A program made the position numbers and the translations under genes. The notes beneath the pieces were generated by a model that searched no databases, was not told the DNA's origin, and saw nothing but the letters and a program-made list of their open reading frames with translations. Positions 37,994 through 47,455 of a stretch of DNA of 64,000 nt are shown here, one piece after another; position 1 is the stretch's first letter, and each line of letters starts with the position of its first letter. The stretch spans positions 3,038,001 to 3,102,000 of the forward strand of contig VINJ01000001.1 in the NCBI GenBank assembly GCA_013376735.1. Reading direction: 5' to 3'. Origin of the DNA: a bacterium Scap17. GTDB lineage: Bacteria; Pseudomonadota; Gammaproteobacteria; Pseudomonadales; Halomonadaceae.

Positions 37994-38578
37994 CTAGCTC
38001 GCAGGCAGGAAGGTGGTGTTGAAGAAGTGCTCGCGGGTGTCCAGGTCGATCTGCTCGAGATGCAGCGGGAAATGCTCGTCACCCTCGCCGTGGCGGCGGT
38101 CCTCGAAGTAGCGGCGCAGCGTCACTTCCATGGTCGGGAAGGCCAGCGACTGCCAGGGAACCTCCTCTTCGGCGAACAGCGCCACCTCGAGGCTCTCGAC
38201 GCCGGCCGAGTAGTCGCTGATCAGCTCGGCCCGAAACAGCATGTAGACCTGATTGATGTGCGGCAGGTCGATCAACGTATAAAGCCCCTGCAGCTTGACC
38301 TCGGCGCCGGCTTCCTCCCGTGTCTCGCGAGCAGCGGCGTCGCTGGTGGTCTCGGCGTTCTCCATGAAGCCGGCCGGCAGGGTCCAATAGCCCAGGCGCG
38401 GCTCGATGGCACGCCGACAGAGCAACACCTTGCCATCGCGTACCGGCAGGGTGCCCGCGATGATGCGCGGATTCTGATAATGGATAGTGCCGCAGCTGTC
38501 ACACAGGTAGCGCAGACGATCATCGCCCTGCGGCACTGCCAGACGCACCGTTTCACCACAGTGACTGCAGTAATTCAT
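37994..38578 (-). CDS. Nudix hydrolase with N-terminal zinc ribbon
   Basis: A 194-aa Nudix pyrophosphatase with an N-terminal zinc ribbon (CSHC...CDSC, residues 4-27) and a Nudix box GFMENAETTSDAAARETREEAG near residue 73. It resembles the C-terminal half of NudC, but the NudC-specific SQPWPFPxS segment is absent, so the substrate is open. GGGAGA precedes the ATG at 38578. It is convergent with the NIF3-like gene and divergent from the next Nudix gene. Confidence 0.88.
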   Translation of the reverse strand: MNYCSHCGETVRLAVPQGDDRLRYLCDSCGTIHYQNPRIIAGTLPVRDGKVLLCRRAIEPRLGYWTLPAGFMENAETTSDAAARETREEAGAEVKLQGLYTLIDLPHINQVYMLFRAELISDYSAGVESLEVALFAEEEVPWQSLAFPTMEVTLRRYFEDRRHGEGDEHFPLHLEQIDLDTREHFFNTTFLPAS

Positions 38579-38720
38579 TCGCTCTCCCATGAAATCTCAA
38601 GGCACCCTTCAGTGACATCCCGTCTCAGCTTCCTCGCTGCGCGGTGGACCCAGTGGCATGGCAGTCGCCTTGACCGCCAGGACCCTCGCGCCACATGATG
38701 GATGACTACGAGGAAACGAC

Positions 38721-39350
38721 ATGCTAGAAGCCCTGCGCCAACGCCTGCAAGCACATCAACCCCTTGCGACCGACCACCAGCTGCCACGCGCCGCCGTCCT
38801 GATCGCGCTGATCGATCGTCCCGAACCGACGCTGCTGCTCACGCGGCGTGCCAGCCATCTCAGCCAGCACCCCGGCCAGGTGGCCTTTCCCGGCGGCAAG
38901 GCCGAACCCGATGATAGCAATCTGTTGGCCACCGCGCTGCGCGAAGCCGAGGAAGAAGTCGCGCTACCGCCCAGCGCCGTGGAGGTCTTCGGCCAGCTGA
39001 GCGACGTGATTTCCCTGCACGGCATGCATGTCACGCCCTTTGTCGGACGCATTCCCGCTGACCTGCCGCTGCGCGCTGACCCCGGCGAGATCGAGCAGAT
39101 CTTCGAGATGCCGCTGAGCATGTTGCTCAAGGACGAGCGCGAGCATACCGACGTGATCACCGTCGGTGACGAGACCTGGTACGTGCCCAGCTATCGCGTG
39201 GCCGACCAGGTGCTGTGGGGGCTGTCCTCGATGATGCTGGTCGAACTGATGGCCATCGGCTTCGGCCATGCCGTGAGCCTCAAGGCAGCGCCACCGCCTG
39301 GTGCCCCGCTGCGCCATCTGCCGCCGCGCCCCGTGCCGCCTCGGCCCTGA
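38721..39350 (+). CDS. nudL: Coenzyme A pyrophosphatase (Nudix, NudL-like)
   Basis: A 209-aa Nudix enzyme expected to cleave CoA into 4'-phosphopantetheine and 3',5'-ADP. The NudL-type motif LLTRRASHLSQHPGQ directly precedes GGKAEPDDSNLLATALREAEEEV (about residues 57-80), and the CoA-specific segment agrees with NudL/Nudt7. The C-terminus is Pro-rich (APPPGAP...). Divergent from the other Nudix gene. Confidence 0.9.
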   Translation: MLEALRQRLQAHQPLATDHQLPRAAVLIALIDRPEPTLLLTRRASHLSQHPGQVAFPGGKAEPDDSNLLATALREAEEEVALPPSAVEVFGQLSDVISLHGMHVTPFVGRIPADLPLRADPGEIEQIFEMPLSMLLKDEREHTDVITVGDETWYVPSYRVADQVLWGLSSMMLVELMAIGFGHAVSLKAAPPPGAPLRHLPPRPVPPRP

Positions 39351-39361
39351 AGCTCAAGACC

Positions 39362-39393
39362 CTGAACTCCTGAACTCCTGAACTCCTGAACTC
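39362..39393. repeat. 8-bp tandem repeat
   Basis: Four exact copies of CTGAACTC begin 12 bp after the NudL stop, with a degenerate fifth copy after. Confidence 0.85.
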
Positions 39394-39468
39394 CTGAGTT
39401 AATGAGCTCCAGAGCTCCAGAGCACCTGAACCAGGCAAGGTGTGTTCCCGCCAAGCGGCTCGCCATTG

Positions 39469-39510
39469 CCCTGATGTCATCGCCCTGATGTCATCGCCCT
39501 GATGGCATCG
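39469..39510. repeat. 14-bp tandem repeat
   Basis: Three copies of CCCTGATGTCATCG (third with one change), non-coding, between the NudL gene and the oxygenase gene. Confidence 0.85.
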
Positions 39511-39607
39511 CACCGCTGCCATTGCCCCGACAATATTGCACCGACAATGGCACTGGACTATAACTCCTCGCCCACGATGCCATGCCACTTCCCGTTCGGA
39601 GCGCCTG

Positions 39608-40273
39608 ATGCCCGCTGCACCTGCACCCGCCCCACTGCTGGACCCTGTCGCACTGAACCTGCTGATCGATGAACTGGTCGAGCATGGCTACAGCGTGCGC
39701 CCCGATTTCCTACCGCGCCAGGTCATCGCCCAGCTCAATGATGAACTGACGGCGCTGGAGACGCGCCAGCAATTGACGGCGGCGGGTATCGGGCGCGGAC
39801 GCGAGCATGATCTGCGCCCGGACATCCGCGGCGACGCGATTCGCTGGCTGGACCGCAATTCGCGTGCCCAGCGCGCCTACCTGGAAGCGATGAACGTGCT
39901 CAAGGATGAGCTCAACCGCGCCCTCTATCTGGGGCTGTTCGAGTATGAGGCCCACTTCGCCCACTATCCGGTCGGCAGCTTCTACAAGAAGCATCTCGAC
40001 AGTTTTCGCGGCCGCGGCAATCGCCTGATCTCCAGCGTGCTCTATCTCAATGAGGACTGGCCGCGCGATGGCGGCGGCGAGATCGTGCTCTACGACCCCG
40101 AGGATGACAGCCGTGAAATGGCACGCGTCACCCCCGAGGCCGGCACCTTCGTGTGCTTCCTTTCCGAGCAGATCCCCCATGAGGTGCTGCCGACGCATCA
40201 GGCGCGCGCCAGTGTCACCGGCTGGTTCCGGCGCAACAGCTCACAGGGCAATCTGGTCGACCCGGCACGCTGA
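39608..40273 (+). CDS. 2OG-Fe(II) oxygenase (prolyl hydroxylase-like)
   Basis: A 221-aa dioxygenase of the P4Hc/2OG-FeII family. The Fe(II) ligands are HLD (in FYKKHLDSFRG, about residue 125) and the later His in EQIPHEVLPTH (about residue 192); the arginine a few residues on (ARASVTGWFRRN) binds 2-oxoglutarate. Substrate is unknown; a prolyl hydroxylase of a ribosomal or EF-Tu-like protein is a common possibility for stand-alone members. CGGAG precedes the start. Convergent with the MFS gene, 12 bp between stops. Confidence 0.87.
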   Translation: MPAAPAPAPLLDPVALNLLIDELVEHGYSVRPDFLPRQVIAQLNDELTALETRQQLTAAGIGRGREHDLRPDIRGDAIRWLDRNSRAQRAYLEAMNVLKDELNRALYLGLFEYEAHFAHYPVGSFYKKHLDSFRGRGNRLISSVLYLNEDWPRDGGGEIVLYDPEDDSREMARVTPEAGTFVCFLSEQIPHEVLPTHQARASVTGWFRRNSSQGNLVDPAR

Positions 40274-40285
40274 TCTGAAAGGTGA

Positions 40286-41692
40286 CTATTTCGGGAGCAT
40301 TCGCTCTTCCTGCAAGGCCTGCTCCTCCTTGACCTCGATCTCCTCGAGGCTGTCCAGCGAGGCCTCCGTGATCAGCTCCGGCATGTCAGCGACCAGCTCA
40401 CGCGTGACCTCGACCAGCGGGTCATCGGCTTCGGCATCACGCAGGTGCTCCTCGGCGGCCTCGACCAGTTCAGGCCCGACCGCAAGCTCGGTGCCCAGCG
40501 GTGTCTGCGGGGCATGGGTCTCGAAGGGCGCCAACGGCTGTGGCGCCGGGCGCATCACGCGTCGCCAGACGAAGAAGAGCAGCATGCCGCCACCCATCAC
40601 CGCCAGACTCAGCGCCATGCCGGGCATCGCGCCCATTTCGGCCATCGGCAACGATACCGCCGGCGGTGACAGGGTCGACCCCACCGCATTGATCAACAGC
40701 AGGCCCTGACTCATGCGCACCAGGGCGCCGGCGGGCGCACGGTCGGCAGCATGGCTGACCGCCACCGGATAGAGGGTGAAAGCGGCGCCGCCGAGCAGGA
40801 ACAGCACCGTCAGCTGGGCGATGCCCTCGCGGGCCGGCCCCATCAGCAAGGCGGCGAAGCCGACGATGGCGATCGACAGAATGATCAGCACCTGCTGGCG
40901 ATCATGGCTGTCAGACCAGCGGCCGATGGGGTATTGCAGCAACATGCCACCAAGAATCACCAGCGCCATGCGTTGACCGATCTCCGCGGTGCTCAGGATG
41001 CCGCCATCGCCCAGCGCCAGAGGCAGCAGACTGTAGATGACCGCCACCACCAGTCCCGAGGCCAGGCAACCGAACACGCCCGTCGGTGTGATGCGAATCA
41101 GGCGCCACGGGCTCAGGGGTTCGGACTGTTCGATCAGCGGCGAGACACGCGGCAGCAGCACCAGCGGCAATACCGAGGCCGCCGCCAGCATCGCCACCAG
41201 CATGAAAGCTGCCTCGAGGCTCAACATGGCAGTCACGCCCAGCAGCAGCTGACCGAGCACCCCCGCGCCGTAGAGCACGATCATGTAGAGCGCCAGCAGA
41301 CGCCCGCGCACGGCGGGGTCGGCGGCGCTCAGCAGCCAGCTCTCGATGACCAGATACACTCCGACCAGCGACCAGCCGATCATCATGCGCAGCAGGAACC
41401 ACACCACCGGGTGGTCGCCCAGCCCCATGGCCAGTGCCGCGACCGCCACCAGCGAAGCGAAGCCGGCATAGGCGCGGATATGGCCGATGCGCAGCAGCAG
41501 GCGGTCGTTGACCAGCGCGCCGAGCCCGAGGCCCAGATAGTAGGCCGAGCTGATCAGGCCGATCGCCTCGCTCGAGACGCCGGTGGCAGACAGCCGCAAC
41601 GGGACCAGCGAGGTCAGCATGGCGTTACCGATCCCCAGCAAGGCAAGGCCGAGCAGGGGTGCAAGGGACATCAACAGCAGATGACGGGGCAT
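40286..41692 (-). CDS. MFS transporter (YcaD-like)
   Basis: A 468-aa major facilitator protein: 12 transmembrane helices (about 10-385) and an acidic 80-residue C-terminal tail that is likely cytoplasmic. The first helices (LGIGNAMLTSLVPLRLSATG) resemble YcaD-type members. No substrate evidence. The start at 41692 has GAGGA 8 bases upstream and excludes 16 upstream codons. Confidence 0.8.
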   Translation of the reverse strand: MPRHLLLMSLAPLLGLALLGIGNAMLTSLVPLRLSATGVSSEAIGLISSAYYLGLGLGALVNDRLLLRIGHIRAYAGFASLVAVAALAMGLGDHPVVWFLLRMMIGWSLVGVYLVIESWLLSAADPAVRGRLLALYMIVLYGAGVLGQLLLGVTAMLSLEAAFMLVAMLAAASVLPLVLLPRVSPLIEQSEPLSPWRLIRITPTGVFGCLASGLVVAVIYSLLPLALGDGGILSTAEIGQRMALVILGGMLLQYPIGRWSDSHDRQQVLIILSIAIVGFAALLMGPAREGIAQLTVLFLLGGAAFTLYPVAVSHAADRAPAGALVRMSQGLLLINAVGSTLSPPAVSLPMAEMGAMPGMALSLAVMGGGMLLFFVWRRVMRPAPQPLAPFETHAPQTPLGTELAVGPELVEAAEEHLRDAEADDPLVEVTRELVADMPELITEASLDSLEEIEVKEEQALQEERMLPK

Positions 41693-41873
41693 GACCAGAT
41701 CCTCGGCCGGCCGCCAGTCAGCGATCAGCCAATGCCGCAAGGTGCGGATATCGTCGGGAGGGGGAATTTGCCCTGCGAGAATACGTCAAGGCGCGGGCAA
41801 TATAGTGACAGTCCGCGCCAAATCCAAGCCTTTTTGCGCCATTTGGCGACCATGTCTTCTTTCGTGCCGCTGC

Positions 41874-41932
41874 GCCCTGTCCTGCGCTCTATCCATGCCC
41901 TGTCCCGCGCCCTGTCCCATGCCCTGCCCCGC
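41874..41932. repeat. 12-bp tandem repeat
   Basis: Five 11-12-bp copies related to GCCCTGTCCCGC lie directly downstream of the minus-strand methyltransferase stop (41940). Confidence 0.8.
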
Positions 41933-41939
41933 GCTCTTG

Positions 41940-42674
41940 TCAGGCGGATCGGGGCACGCGGAAGATGACACTGTCGTTGGCGACCTGCTCAAGCTCGAGT
42001 CCGTGCGTACGCGCCAGCCAGGCAAAGGTCGCCGGGCTGAACAGGCACACATGCGTCGGGTCACGCAGGTAGTGCCAGCGCCTGAGCGCTTCCGGGTCAT
42101 CCGAAGCGGGCTGGGTCATCACCCCCAGCAGGCCGCCGGGCTTGAGGCAGCGCAACCACTGGCGGAAGACTTCTCCCGGGGCGTAGAGATGCTCGATCAC
42201 CTCGGTGCTGACGATGAAGTCATGCTGGCGGGTGAGCGCGGCCGGGTTCGGATGATAATAGAGGTCGTGAAGCGTCATCGGATGGCCCGCCTCCTCGAAC
42301 ATCTGCGCCAGGGCAGGCCCCGGTCCACAGCCGAAATCGAGCCCGCTGACACCGGCCGCGAGCCGCTCGCACATCGGCGTGAAGAGCCTGGCCAGGAAGC
42401 TTCGATAACGCGGGTCTGCCGGGTCATTCTCGTGCTGGTCGTAGATGTCCTGCTCTGCCCTGGCATCCAGGCGCTGGGACGGCGCCAGATACAGCAGATG
42501 ACATTCCGGGCAGCGCAGGTAATCGCGCTCATCGGCGGGCGGGCGCTTACCGGTGTCGGGGCATGGCCTGCGTCGCTGTACCAGGTGCAGTACATGCTGG
42601 CTCCGGGGCGCCTCACACAGCGGGCAGACAGTATCTGAAGGCGGATAGGGAACGGGGGAATCAGGGGCTGACAT
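41940..42674 (-). CDS. SAM-dependent methyltransferase with N-terminal zinc ribbon
   Basis: A 244-aa protein. Its N-terminus has CPLC...CPEC (residues 17-55), a zinc-ribbon-like pair; the Rossmann methyltransferase part then starts at GLDFGCGPGPALAQM (about residue 109). The layout and the TEVIEHL segment match class I (methyltransf_23) methyltransferases, often acting on a carbohydrate or small molecule. Substrate not inferable. GCGGAG precedes the ATG at 42674; the ORF extends to 43610 upstream but overlaps the divergent acyltransferase. Confidence 0.8.
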   Translation of the reverse strand: MSAPDSPVPYPPSDTVCPLCEAPRSQHVLHLVQRRRPCPDTGKRPPADERDYLRCPECHLLYLAPSQRLDARAEQDIYDQHENDPADPRYRSFLARLFTPMCERLAAGVSGLDFGCGPGPALAQMFEEAGHPMTLHDLYYHPNPAALTRQHDFIVSTEVIEHLYAPGEVFRQWLRCLKPGGLLGVMTQPASDDPEALRRWHYLRDPTHVCLFSPATFAWLARTHGLELEQVANDSVIFRVPRSA

Positions 42675-42999
42675 CAGGACTCCGCGGCAAGGGACACTGG
42701 CGATGAAGGTCGATGTCACCACACGGCTGGCGGTGACAACTCGCCGCCACGCGCGACACCGCGGCGGCACGAGCAATTCCGCAGCAGGTGAACGTATCGA
42801 AGGTGGCGACGGTCTGAGTGCTGAATGATACCCCGCGCCAGTGTATTGCGCCTGCCGCGATGGAGCCTGCAGGCACCGCCCCCCTCTGGCACAATGAACA
42901 TCATTCGAGTGCGGCACCGCGACACCTGACGATGTCACGGCGCCTGCCTTCGCGTCAGACAGTCGCGATCTTTCACGCCAGACCACCGGAACTTCACGT
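42675..42999. promoter_or_regulatory. Divergent intergenic region, methyltransferase / acyltransferase
   Basis: This 325-bp gap separates two divergent genes and must hold both promoters. I see no gene, no long palindrome and no repeat in it. Confidence 0.4.
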
Positions 43000-44040
43000 G
43001 TGACGATGGACAAGACTCTCAAGCGGTTCGAACAGGCCATGGAACAGCGCCTGACTCCTCTCAAGGCCAACTCCGTGGCCTGTCTGTGGCAACGACTGGC
43101 CGGGCTCAGCACCCGCCAGCTCTGGTGGCTGGCGCGCCCGTTGGCGCGTGTGGTGCAGCTGTGCAATCCCCGCGAGCGTCGGGTCACGCGCCAGAATCTT
43201 GGCCAGGCCTTCCCGCAGCTCGACAAACAGGCGCGCGCGCGTCTGGCAAGCGACAGCCTCGCGCATTCCACCGCCACCATGCTGGAACTGGGCAAGGTGT
43301 GGCTGGGCGATGAAGACGCCGTGCGCGATTCGATTCTCGAGGTCCACGGCCGCAACCTGCTCGACGAGGCGCGCGCCGAGGGGCGCGGTGTCATCGTGCT
43401 GGCGCCGCACTTCGGCAACTGGGAAGTGCTCAATTTCTGGCTCTCCAGCCACTTCCCGTTCACCGCCATGTACGAGCCGCCCAAGTTCGAGCGCCTCGAC
43501 CCGATCATCCGCAATGGCCGTGAACGCATGGGCGCGAGCCTGGTGCCCACCAACTCGCGCGGCGTGGCTGCCTTGCTCAAGGCACTCAAGCGCGCCGAAG
43601 CGATCGGCATACTGCCGGATCAGGAGCCGGGTCGTGGCAGCGGCGTCTTCGCCGACTTCTATGGCCGCCCCGCCTATACCGCCACCCTTTTGCCCAAGCT
43701 GGTGGCGAGAACCGATGCACGCGTCGTCACCGGTGTCGCCCAACGCCTGGAAGATGGCCATGGCTTCGCCATCCACTTCCTCGCCGCGGATGAAGGTGTC
43801 TATTGCGAAGAGGAAGTCGCCTCGGCACGCGGGGTGAATGCCTCGGTGGAAGCGGCGATCGCCTTGGCGCCGGCCCAGTATCAGTGGGAATACAAGCGCT
43901 GGCGCAAGAGCCCGCAGGAAATGGAGCAACAACCGGGCTGGCAGGAAGCCCGCTTCTATGCGCGCACCTATTCCTTTTTCTCGCTCAAGGGCTGGCGCCG
44001 CTACTTCAAGCATCGCCGCAAGGCCAGCAAGCGCGGCTGA
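43000..44040 (+). CDS. Lysophospholipid/lipid A acyltransferase family protein
   Basis: A 346-aa membrane acyltransferase. The catalytic HFGNWE motif (H(X4)E, about residue 138) and the downstream LPDQEPGRGSGVFADFYGRPA segment place it in the LpxL/LpxM superfamily branch, distinct from the LpxL at 25.4-26.3 kb (HFSTLD). A second secondary acylation of lipid A is likely. The first codon is GTG at 43000; an ATG 6 bases later is an alternative. The C-terminus is basic. Confidence 0.85.
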   Translation: MTMDKTLKRFEQAMEQRLTPLKANSVACLWQRLAGLSTRQLWWLARPLARVVQLCNPRERRVTRQNLGQAFPQLDKQARARLASDSLAHSTATMLELGKVWLGDEDAVRDSILEVHGRNLLDEARAEGRGVIVLAPHFGNWEVLNFWLSSHFPFTAMYEPPKFERLDPIIRNGRERMGASLVPTNSRGVAALLKALKRAEAIGILPDQEPGRGSGVFADFYGRPAYTATLLPKLVARTDARVVTGVAQRLEDGHGFAIHFLAADEGVYCEEEVASARGVNASVEAAIALAPAQYQWEYKRWRKSPQEMEQQPGWQEARFYARTYSFFSLKGWRRYFKHRRKASKRG

Positions 44041-44110
44041 GGGCAGCACTGGCGCAACAGGCCATCAGCTCCCAGACTGAATGCGCATGGCTCAATGACA
44101 GGAGGCAAGG

Positions 44111-45484
44111 ATGCCGATCGAGACTCACGCCGCTCACGTCGCTTACCTCACAAGTGGCGCATCGCCCCGGCGCCCCTCACTGTCTCGGGCAGTATCGACA
44201 CGCCTGCCGGCAAGTCTGGTGACAGGCTTGGCGACAAGGTTGGCAACACGTGTGGCGACACGCCTGGTCACAGGTGCCGCGGCGGCCTGTCTCGCCTTGT
44301 CTCTACCAGCCCAAGCCAAGACAGATGCCGCTTCCTCACTGTCGCTGGTGAGCGCTCAGCAAGTGCCCAGTGATGCCCCTGCGCTCAAGCTGCCTGAGGG
44401 CGCCACGCTCGAGCGGCTGGCCTCACTCGACAGTCCACGCATGCTGCATCTCACTGACGCTGGCGAGCTGCTGATCGGCTCGCGGGCCGAGCGTGTCTAT
44501 CGCGCTCAGCTGACGCCGGACGGCAACCTCTCTGCCGTGAAGACGCTGGTCGAACTGTCGGGCTACCCTCACTCGCTGGTGGTACGCGGCGACAAGCTCT
44601 ATGTCGCGACCACTGCAGCCTTGCTGATCGCCGACTATTCACACGGCGAATCTCTCACCCGCGATGACTTTCGTGAGCTGATCGCCCTGCCCGGCGGCGG
44701 TGGCCACAACTCGCGCACCCTGAGTCTCGGGCCTGATGGCGGCCTCTATCTGGCGCTGGGCATCCAGGGCAATTGCTCGAATCAATATCTCGCAGGCAGC
44801 GAGCAGGGCTACTCCTTCAGTGAACGCCGAGGCGGCGTGCTGCGCCTTGAGGAATCCGGCGATGCCCCGCACTGGCAACCCTGGGCCAGCGGGCTGCGCA
44901 ACCCGGTGGGCCTCGCCTGGCAGCTGGGCATGGAAGATGAGCCGCGCCTGCTGGCCACCAACAACGGCCCCGACCACTGGGGCTATGAGCAACCTCGCGA
45001 GCTGGTGGTCGCAGCCCGCGAAGGCAGCTTCCATGGCATGCCCTGGTATCAGTGGGTCGATGGCCGCTGGCATACGGATGACTGCATCACGAGCGATTCA
45101 CCGCGCGAGCGTGACGAGATTGCGCCGCCACTGGCCGAGGTTCCCGCTCGCAGTGCGCCAATGGGAATCGCGATGGTACCGCCAGATCATCCATTGGCCG
45201 CAGGCATGGATGTCGTGGTGGCCGTTCACGGCAGCTGGGGCACGGCGCCCTCCGGCAACGCGGCGGGTGACCCGGCCAGCCGTCGTGAGCCTCGCCTGCT
45301 GGGCCTCAAGCTGGCGACGCCAGACACTGAAGCACGTCTGGTGCCAGTGCTGACCGGCCTGCAGGACAGCAGCAGCGGTCAGCGCTGGATTCGCCCGCTC
45401 GATGTCCTGTTCGGCCCTGATGGCAGCCTGTACTTCACCTCGGATAGCGGCGCGGCTGGCCTCTATCGCCTCACCTTCGATTGA
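44111..45484 (+). CDS. PQQ-dependent sugar dehydrogenase-like protein
   Basis: A 457-aa exported six-bladed beta-propeller protein of the soluble glucose/aldose dehydrogenase family (YliI-like). The catalytic histidine occurs in GGGGHNSRTLSLGPDGG (about residue 200), followed by GIQGNCSNQ and GLRNPVGLAWQ. The N-terminus is long: about 65 residues with a repetitive SLVTGLATRLATRVATRLVTG before the hydrophobic segment ending LPAQA. AGGAGG stands before the ATG. PQQ and sugar specificity are inferred from family. It precedes two glycosyltransferases but is separated from them by 438 bp. Confidence 0.83.
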   Translation: MPIETHAAHVAYLTSGASPRRPSLSRAVSTRLPASLVTGLATRLATRVATRLVTGAAAACLALSLPAQAKTDAASSLSLVSAQQVPSDAPALKLPEGATLERLASLDSPRMLHLTDAGELLIGSRAERVYRAQLTPDGNLSAVKTLVELSGYPHSLVVRGDKLYVATTAALLIADYSHGESLTRDDFRELIALPGGGGHNSRTLSLGPDGGLYLALGIQGNCSNQYLAGSEQGYSFSERRGGVLRLEESGDAPHWQPWASGLRNPVGLAWQLGMEDEPRLLATNNGPDHWGYEQPRELVVAAREGSFHGMPWYQWVDGRWHTDDCITSDSPRERDEIAPPLAEVPARSAPMGIAMVPPDHPLAAGMDVVVAVHGSWGTAPSGNAAGDPASRREPRLLGLKLATPDTEARLVPVLTGLQDSSSGQRWIRPLDVLFGPDGSLYFTSDSGAAGLYRLTFD

Positions 45485-45596
45485 TGGCCTCACCTTCAGC
45501 AGAACGGGCTTTTGAAGCGAGGCCCTGGCCCTTAGTCACGCGCTCTCTCCAAGCCCTCTCTTCAGGCTCTCTTTCCAGGAGATGCTTGGCAGAGAG

Positions 45597-45674
45597 CCTA
45601 TGAACAAGACCTGTGAATAGGGCCTATGGACAGGGCCTGTAAATAGGGCCTGTAAATAGGACCGATGAATGAAG
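45597..45674. repeat. 13-bp tandem repeat
   Basis: Six units of 13 bp related to CCTGTAAATAGGG (two nearly identical, the rest degenerate) lie 110 bp downstream of the sugar dehydrogenase stop. The rest of the 45485-45922 gap shows no gene or clear promoter. Confidence 0.85.
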
Positions 45675-45922
45675 TGCTTGCCTGCTGCAGACTCTAGAAC
45701 CTGGTCGTTCATGCCCCGCCTTCGAATTACAGAAATGTAGTCCCGTGCCCCCGCATGCACCCAATGGCCTTCTGGTCATCATGTGGCCACTGAGCGACAC
45801 TGGCCCGACGCCAAGCGTTTAATGAACGATGACGCGTTGAGGGAGCGTCTCTCGCTCGTGCATCTAGCCTACGAACTCCTGCGTATGATCCAACGAATAC
45901 GCCATCGTCGGAGCCTGCCGCC

Positions 45923-46735
45923 ATGAATCAGCAGCCACCCTCAGCAGCACGGACGCCTGCCAGCCGTGACTCCTTGCCGAGCACATGCACGCATCTGACG
46001 CGCGCTCCCTGGCTGAGCATCGTGATGCCGGTGCATGACGAGGCAGCCGGCATCGTGCAAACCCTGATCGCCCTGAATCGCCTGCGCGCGGGAGGGGACT
46101 GTGAAGTGATCGTGGTGGATGGTGGTTCGACGGATGGCACCCCCTCACTGGCCCGTCCGCTGTGTGATGCCGTGCTGAGCAGTGAGCCGGGCCGAGCACG
46201 CCAGATGAACGCCGGAGCCGCGCGCGCGCGCGGGGAATGGCTGCTGTTTCTGCATGCCGATACCGACTTGCCCGACAATGCGCTGGCATTGCTGAAAGAG
46301 GCCGTCACGACGCATCGCCGCAGCGACTGGGGCCGCTTCGATGTCAGCATCAAGGGCGAGTCGCCGTGGTTACCGGTGATCGCCATCATGATGAATCTGC
46401 GCTCGCGGCTGACCAGCATCAGCACGGGCGACCAGACCCAGTTCGTGCAGCGCTCTACCTTCGAGGCCATCGGCGGCTTTGCCGACATGCCATTGATGGA
46501 AGATATCTGGTTGAGTGCCCAGCTCAAGCATCTGACACCGCCAATGAACCTGACAGCGCGCGTTACCACCAGCGGTCGACGCTGGGACACCCAGGGCGTC
46601 TGGCGCACCATCGTCAAGATGTGGGGACTGCGACTGGCGGCCTGGTGTGGGGTCTCTCCCACACGTCTGGCACGCCTCTACGGCTATCGCGCCGCGGCGC
46701 AGGCCTGTGAGCAGCGCGGCATGCCCCATGCGTGA
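45923..46735 (+). CDS. TIGR04283-type glycosyltransferase (family 2)
   Basis: A 270-aa GT2 glycosyltransferase: VVDGGSTDGT (nucleotide-binding, about residue 65) and HADTD (metal-binding DxD, about residue 112), followed by SISTGDQTQFV. The TIGR04283 family is known as 'rSAM/selenodomain-associated transferase 2'. Lipid or sugar acceptor unknown. It is coupled by an 8-base overlap (ATGCGTGA) to the next gene. Confidence 0.85.
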   Translation: MNQQPPSAARTPASRDSLPSTCTHLTRAPWLSIVMPVHDEAAGIVQTLIALNRLRAGGDCEVIVVDGGSTDGTPSLARPLCDAVLSSEPGRARQMNAGAARARGEWLLFLHADTDLPDNALALLKEAVTTHRRSDWGRFDVSIKGESPWLPVIAIMMNLRSRLTSISTGDQTQFVQRSTFEAIGGFADMPLMEDIWLSAQLKHLTPPMNLTARVTTSGRRWDTQGVWRTIVKMWGLRLAAWCGVSPTRLARLYGYRAAAQACEQRGMPHA

Positions 46736-47453
46736 TGCGACGTTGCCTACCTTGCCCACAACTGATGCCGCGTCAGAGGTGCCCCCGACTCTCATCATCT
46801 TCGGTCGCCTGCCCATCGCCGGCCACTGCAAGACACGTCTGATCCCCGCACTCGGCCCAGAGGGCGCAGCTCGACTCTATGAGCGGATGCTGAGCCATAT
46901 CGTTGACCAGGCCTGCGCCGCGCATCTCGGCAAGGTCGTGGTGATGCTGACGCCCGCTGCCGAGCCGTCGAGTCAGGCCCCTGAACAGGCGGCTCTGCAG
47001 GTGGCGCTGGAAGCCCGGCTGCGAAGTACTGTCGATGCTTCTGCCAACCTCACCTTCGAAGCACAGCCGCAGGGGGATCTCGGTGAGCGAATGTCCCGGG
47101 CCATGGCCCGACATCTGCCCGAAGGGCCGGTGCTGCTGATGGGCTCCGACCTGCCGGCGCTGGACAGCCAGCGTCTGCGCGAGGCAGCCCATAGACTGCG
47201 CACTCACGACGCGGTGCTGCAGCCCACCGACGATGGTGGCTATGGCTTGATCGGCCTCAAGGCACCCTGCCCGCAGGCCTTCCTGCTGCCCCGCTGGAGT
47301 CATGCCCATGTCTGCCGGGACACCCTGACGCTGTTGGCACGGGCGGGGAGAACGACCGCTTGCCTACCGATCAGTTGGGATGTCGATGAGCCACGTGACC
47401 TTGCGCGACTGTCGCGCCACCTGCCGGCGCTCATGGCCGACATTACCGCTTGA
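46728..47453 (+). CDS. TIGR04282-type glycosyltransferase (DUF2064)
   Basis: A 241-aa nucleotide-sugar-like transferase beginning PPTLIIFGRLPIAGHCKTRL, with LMGSDLPALDS (about residue 135) and LQPTDDGGYGLIGL as the metal and nucleotide signatures of TIGR04282 ('transferase 1'). The start at 46728 overlaps the stop of the previous gene, so the two are translated together. The final codons run into the 22-bp repeat array. No arsM/rSAM partner lies in this window. Confidence 0.85.
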   Translation: MRDATLPTLPTTDAASEVPPTLIIFGRLPIAGHCKTRLIPALGPEGAARLYERMLSHIVDQACAAHLGKVVVMLTPAAEPSSQAPEQAALQVALEARLRSTVDASANLTFEAQPQGDLGERMSRAMARHLPEGPVLLMGSDLPALDSQRLREAAHRLRTHDAVLQPTDDGGYGLIGLKAPCPQAFLLPRWSHAHVCRDTLTLLARAGRTTACLPISWDVDEPRDLARLSRHLPALMADITA

Positions 47454-47455
47454 GG

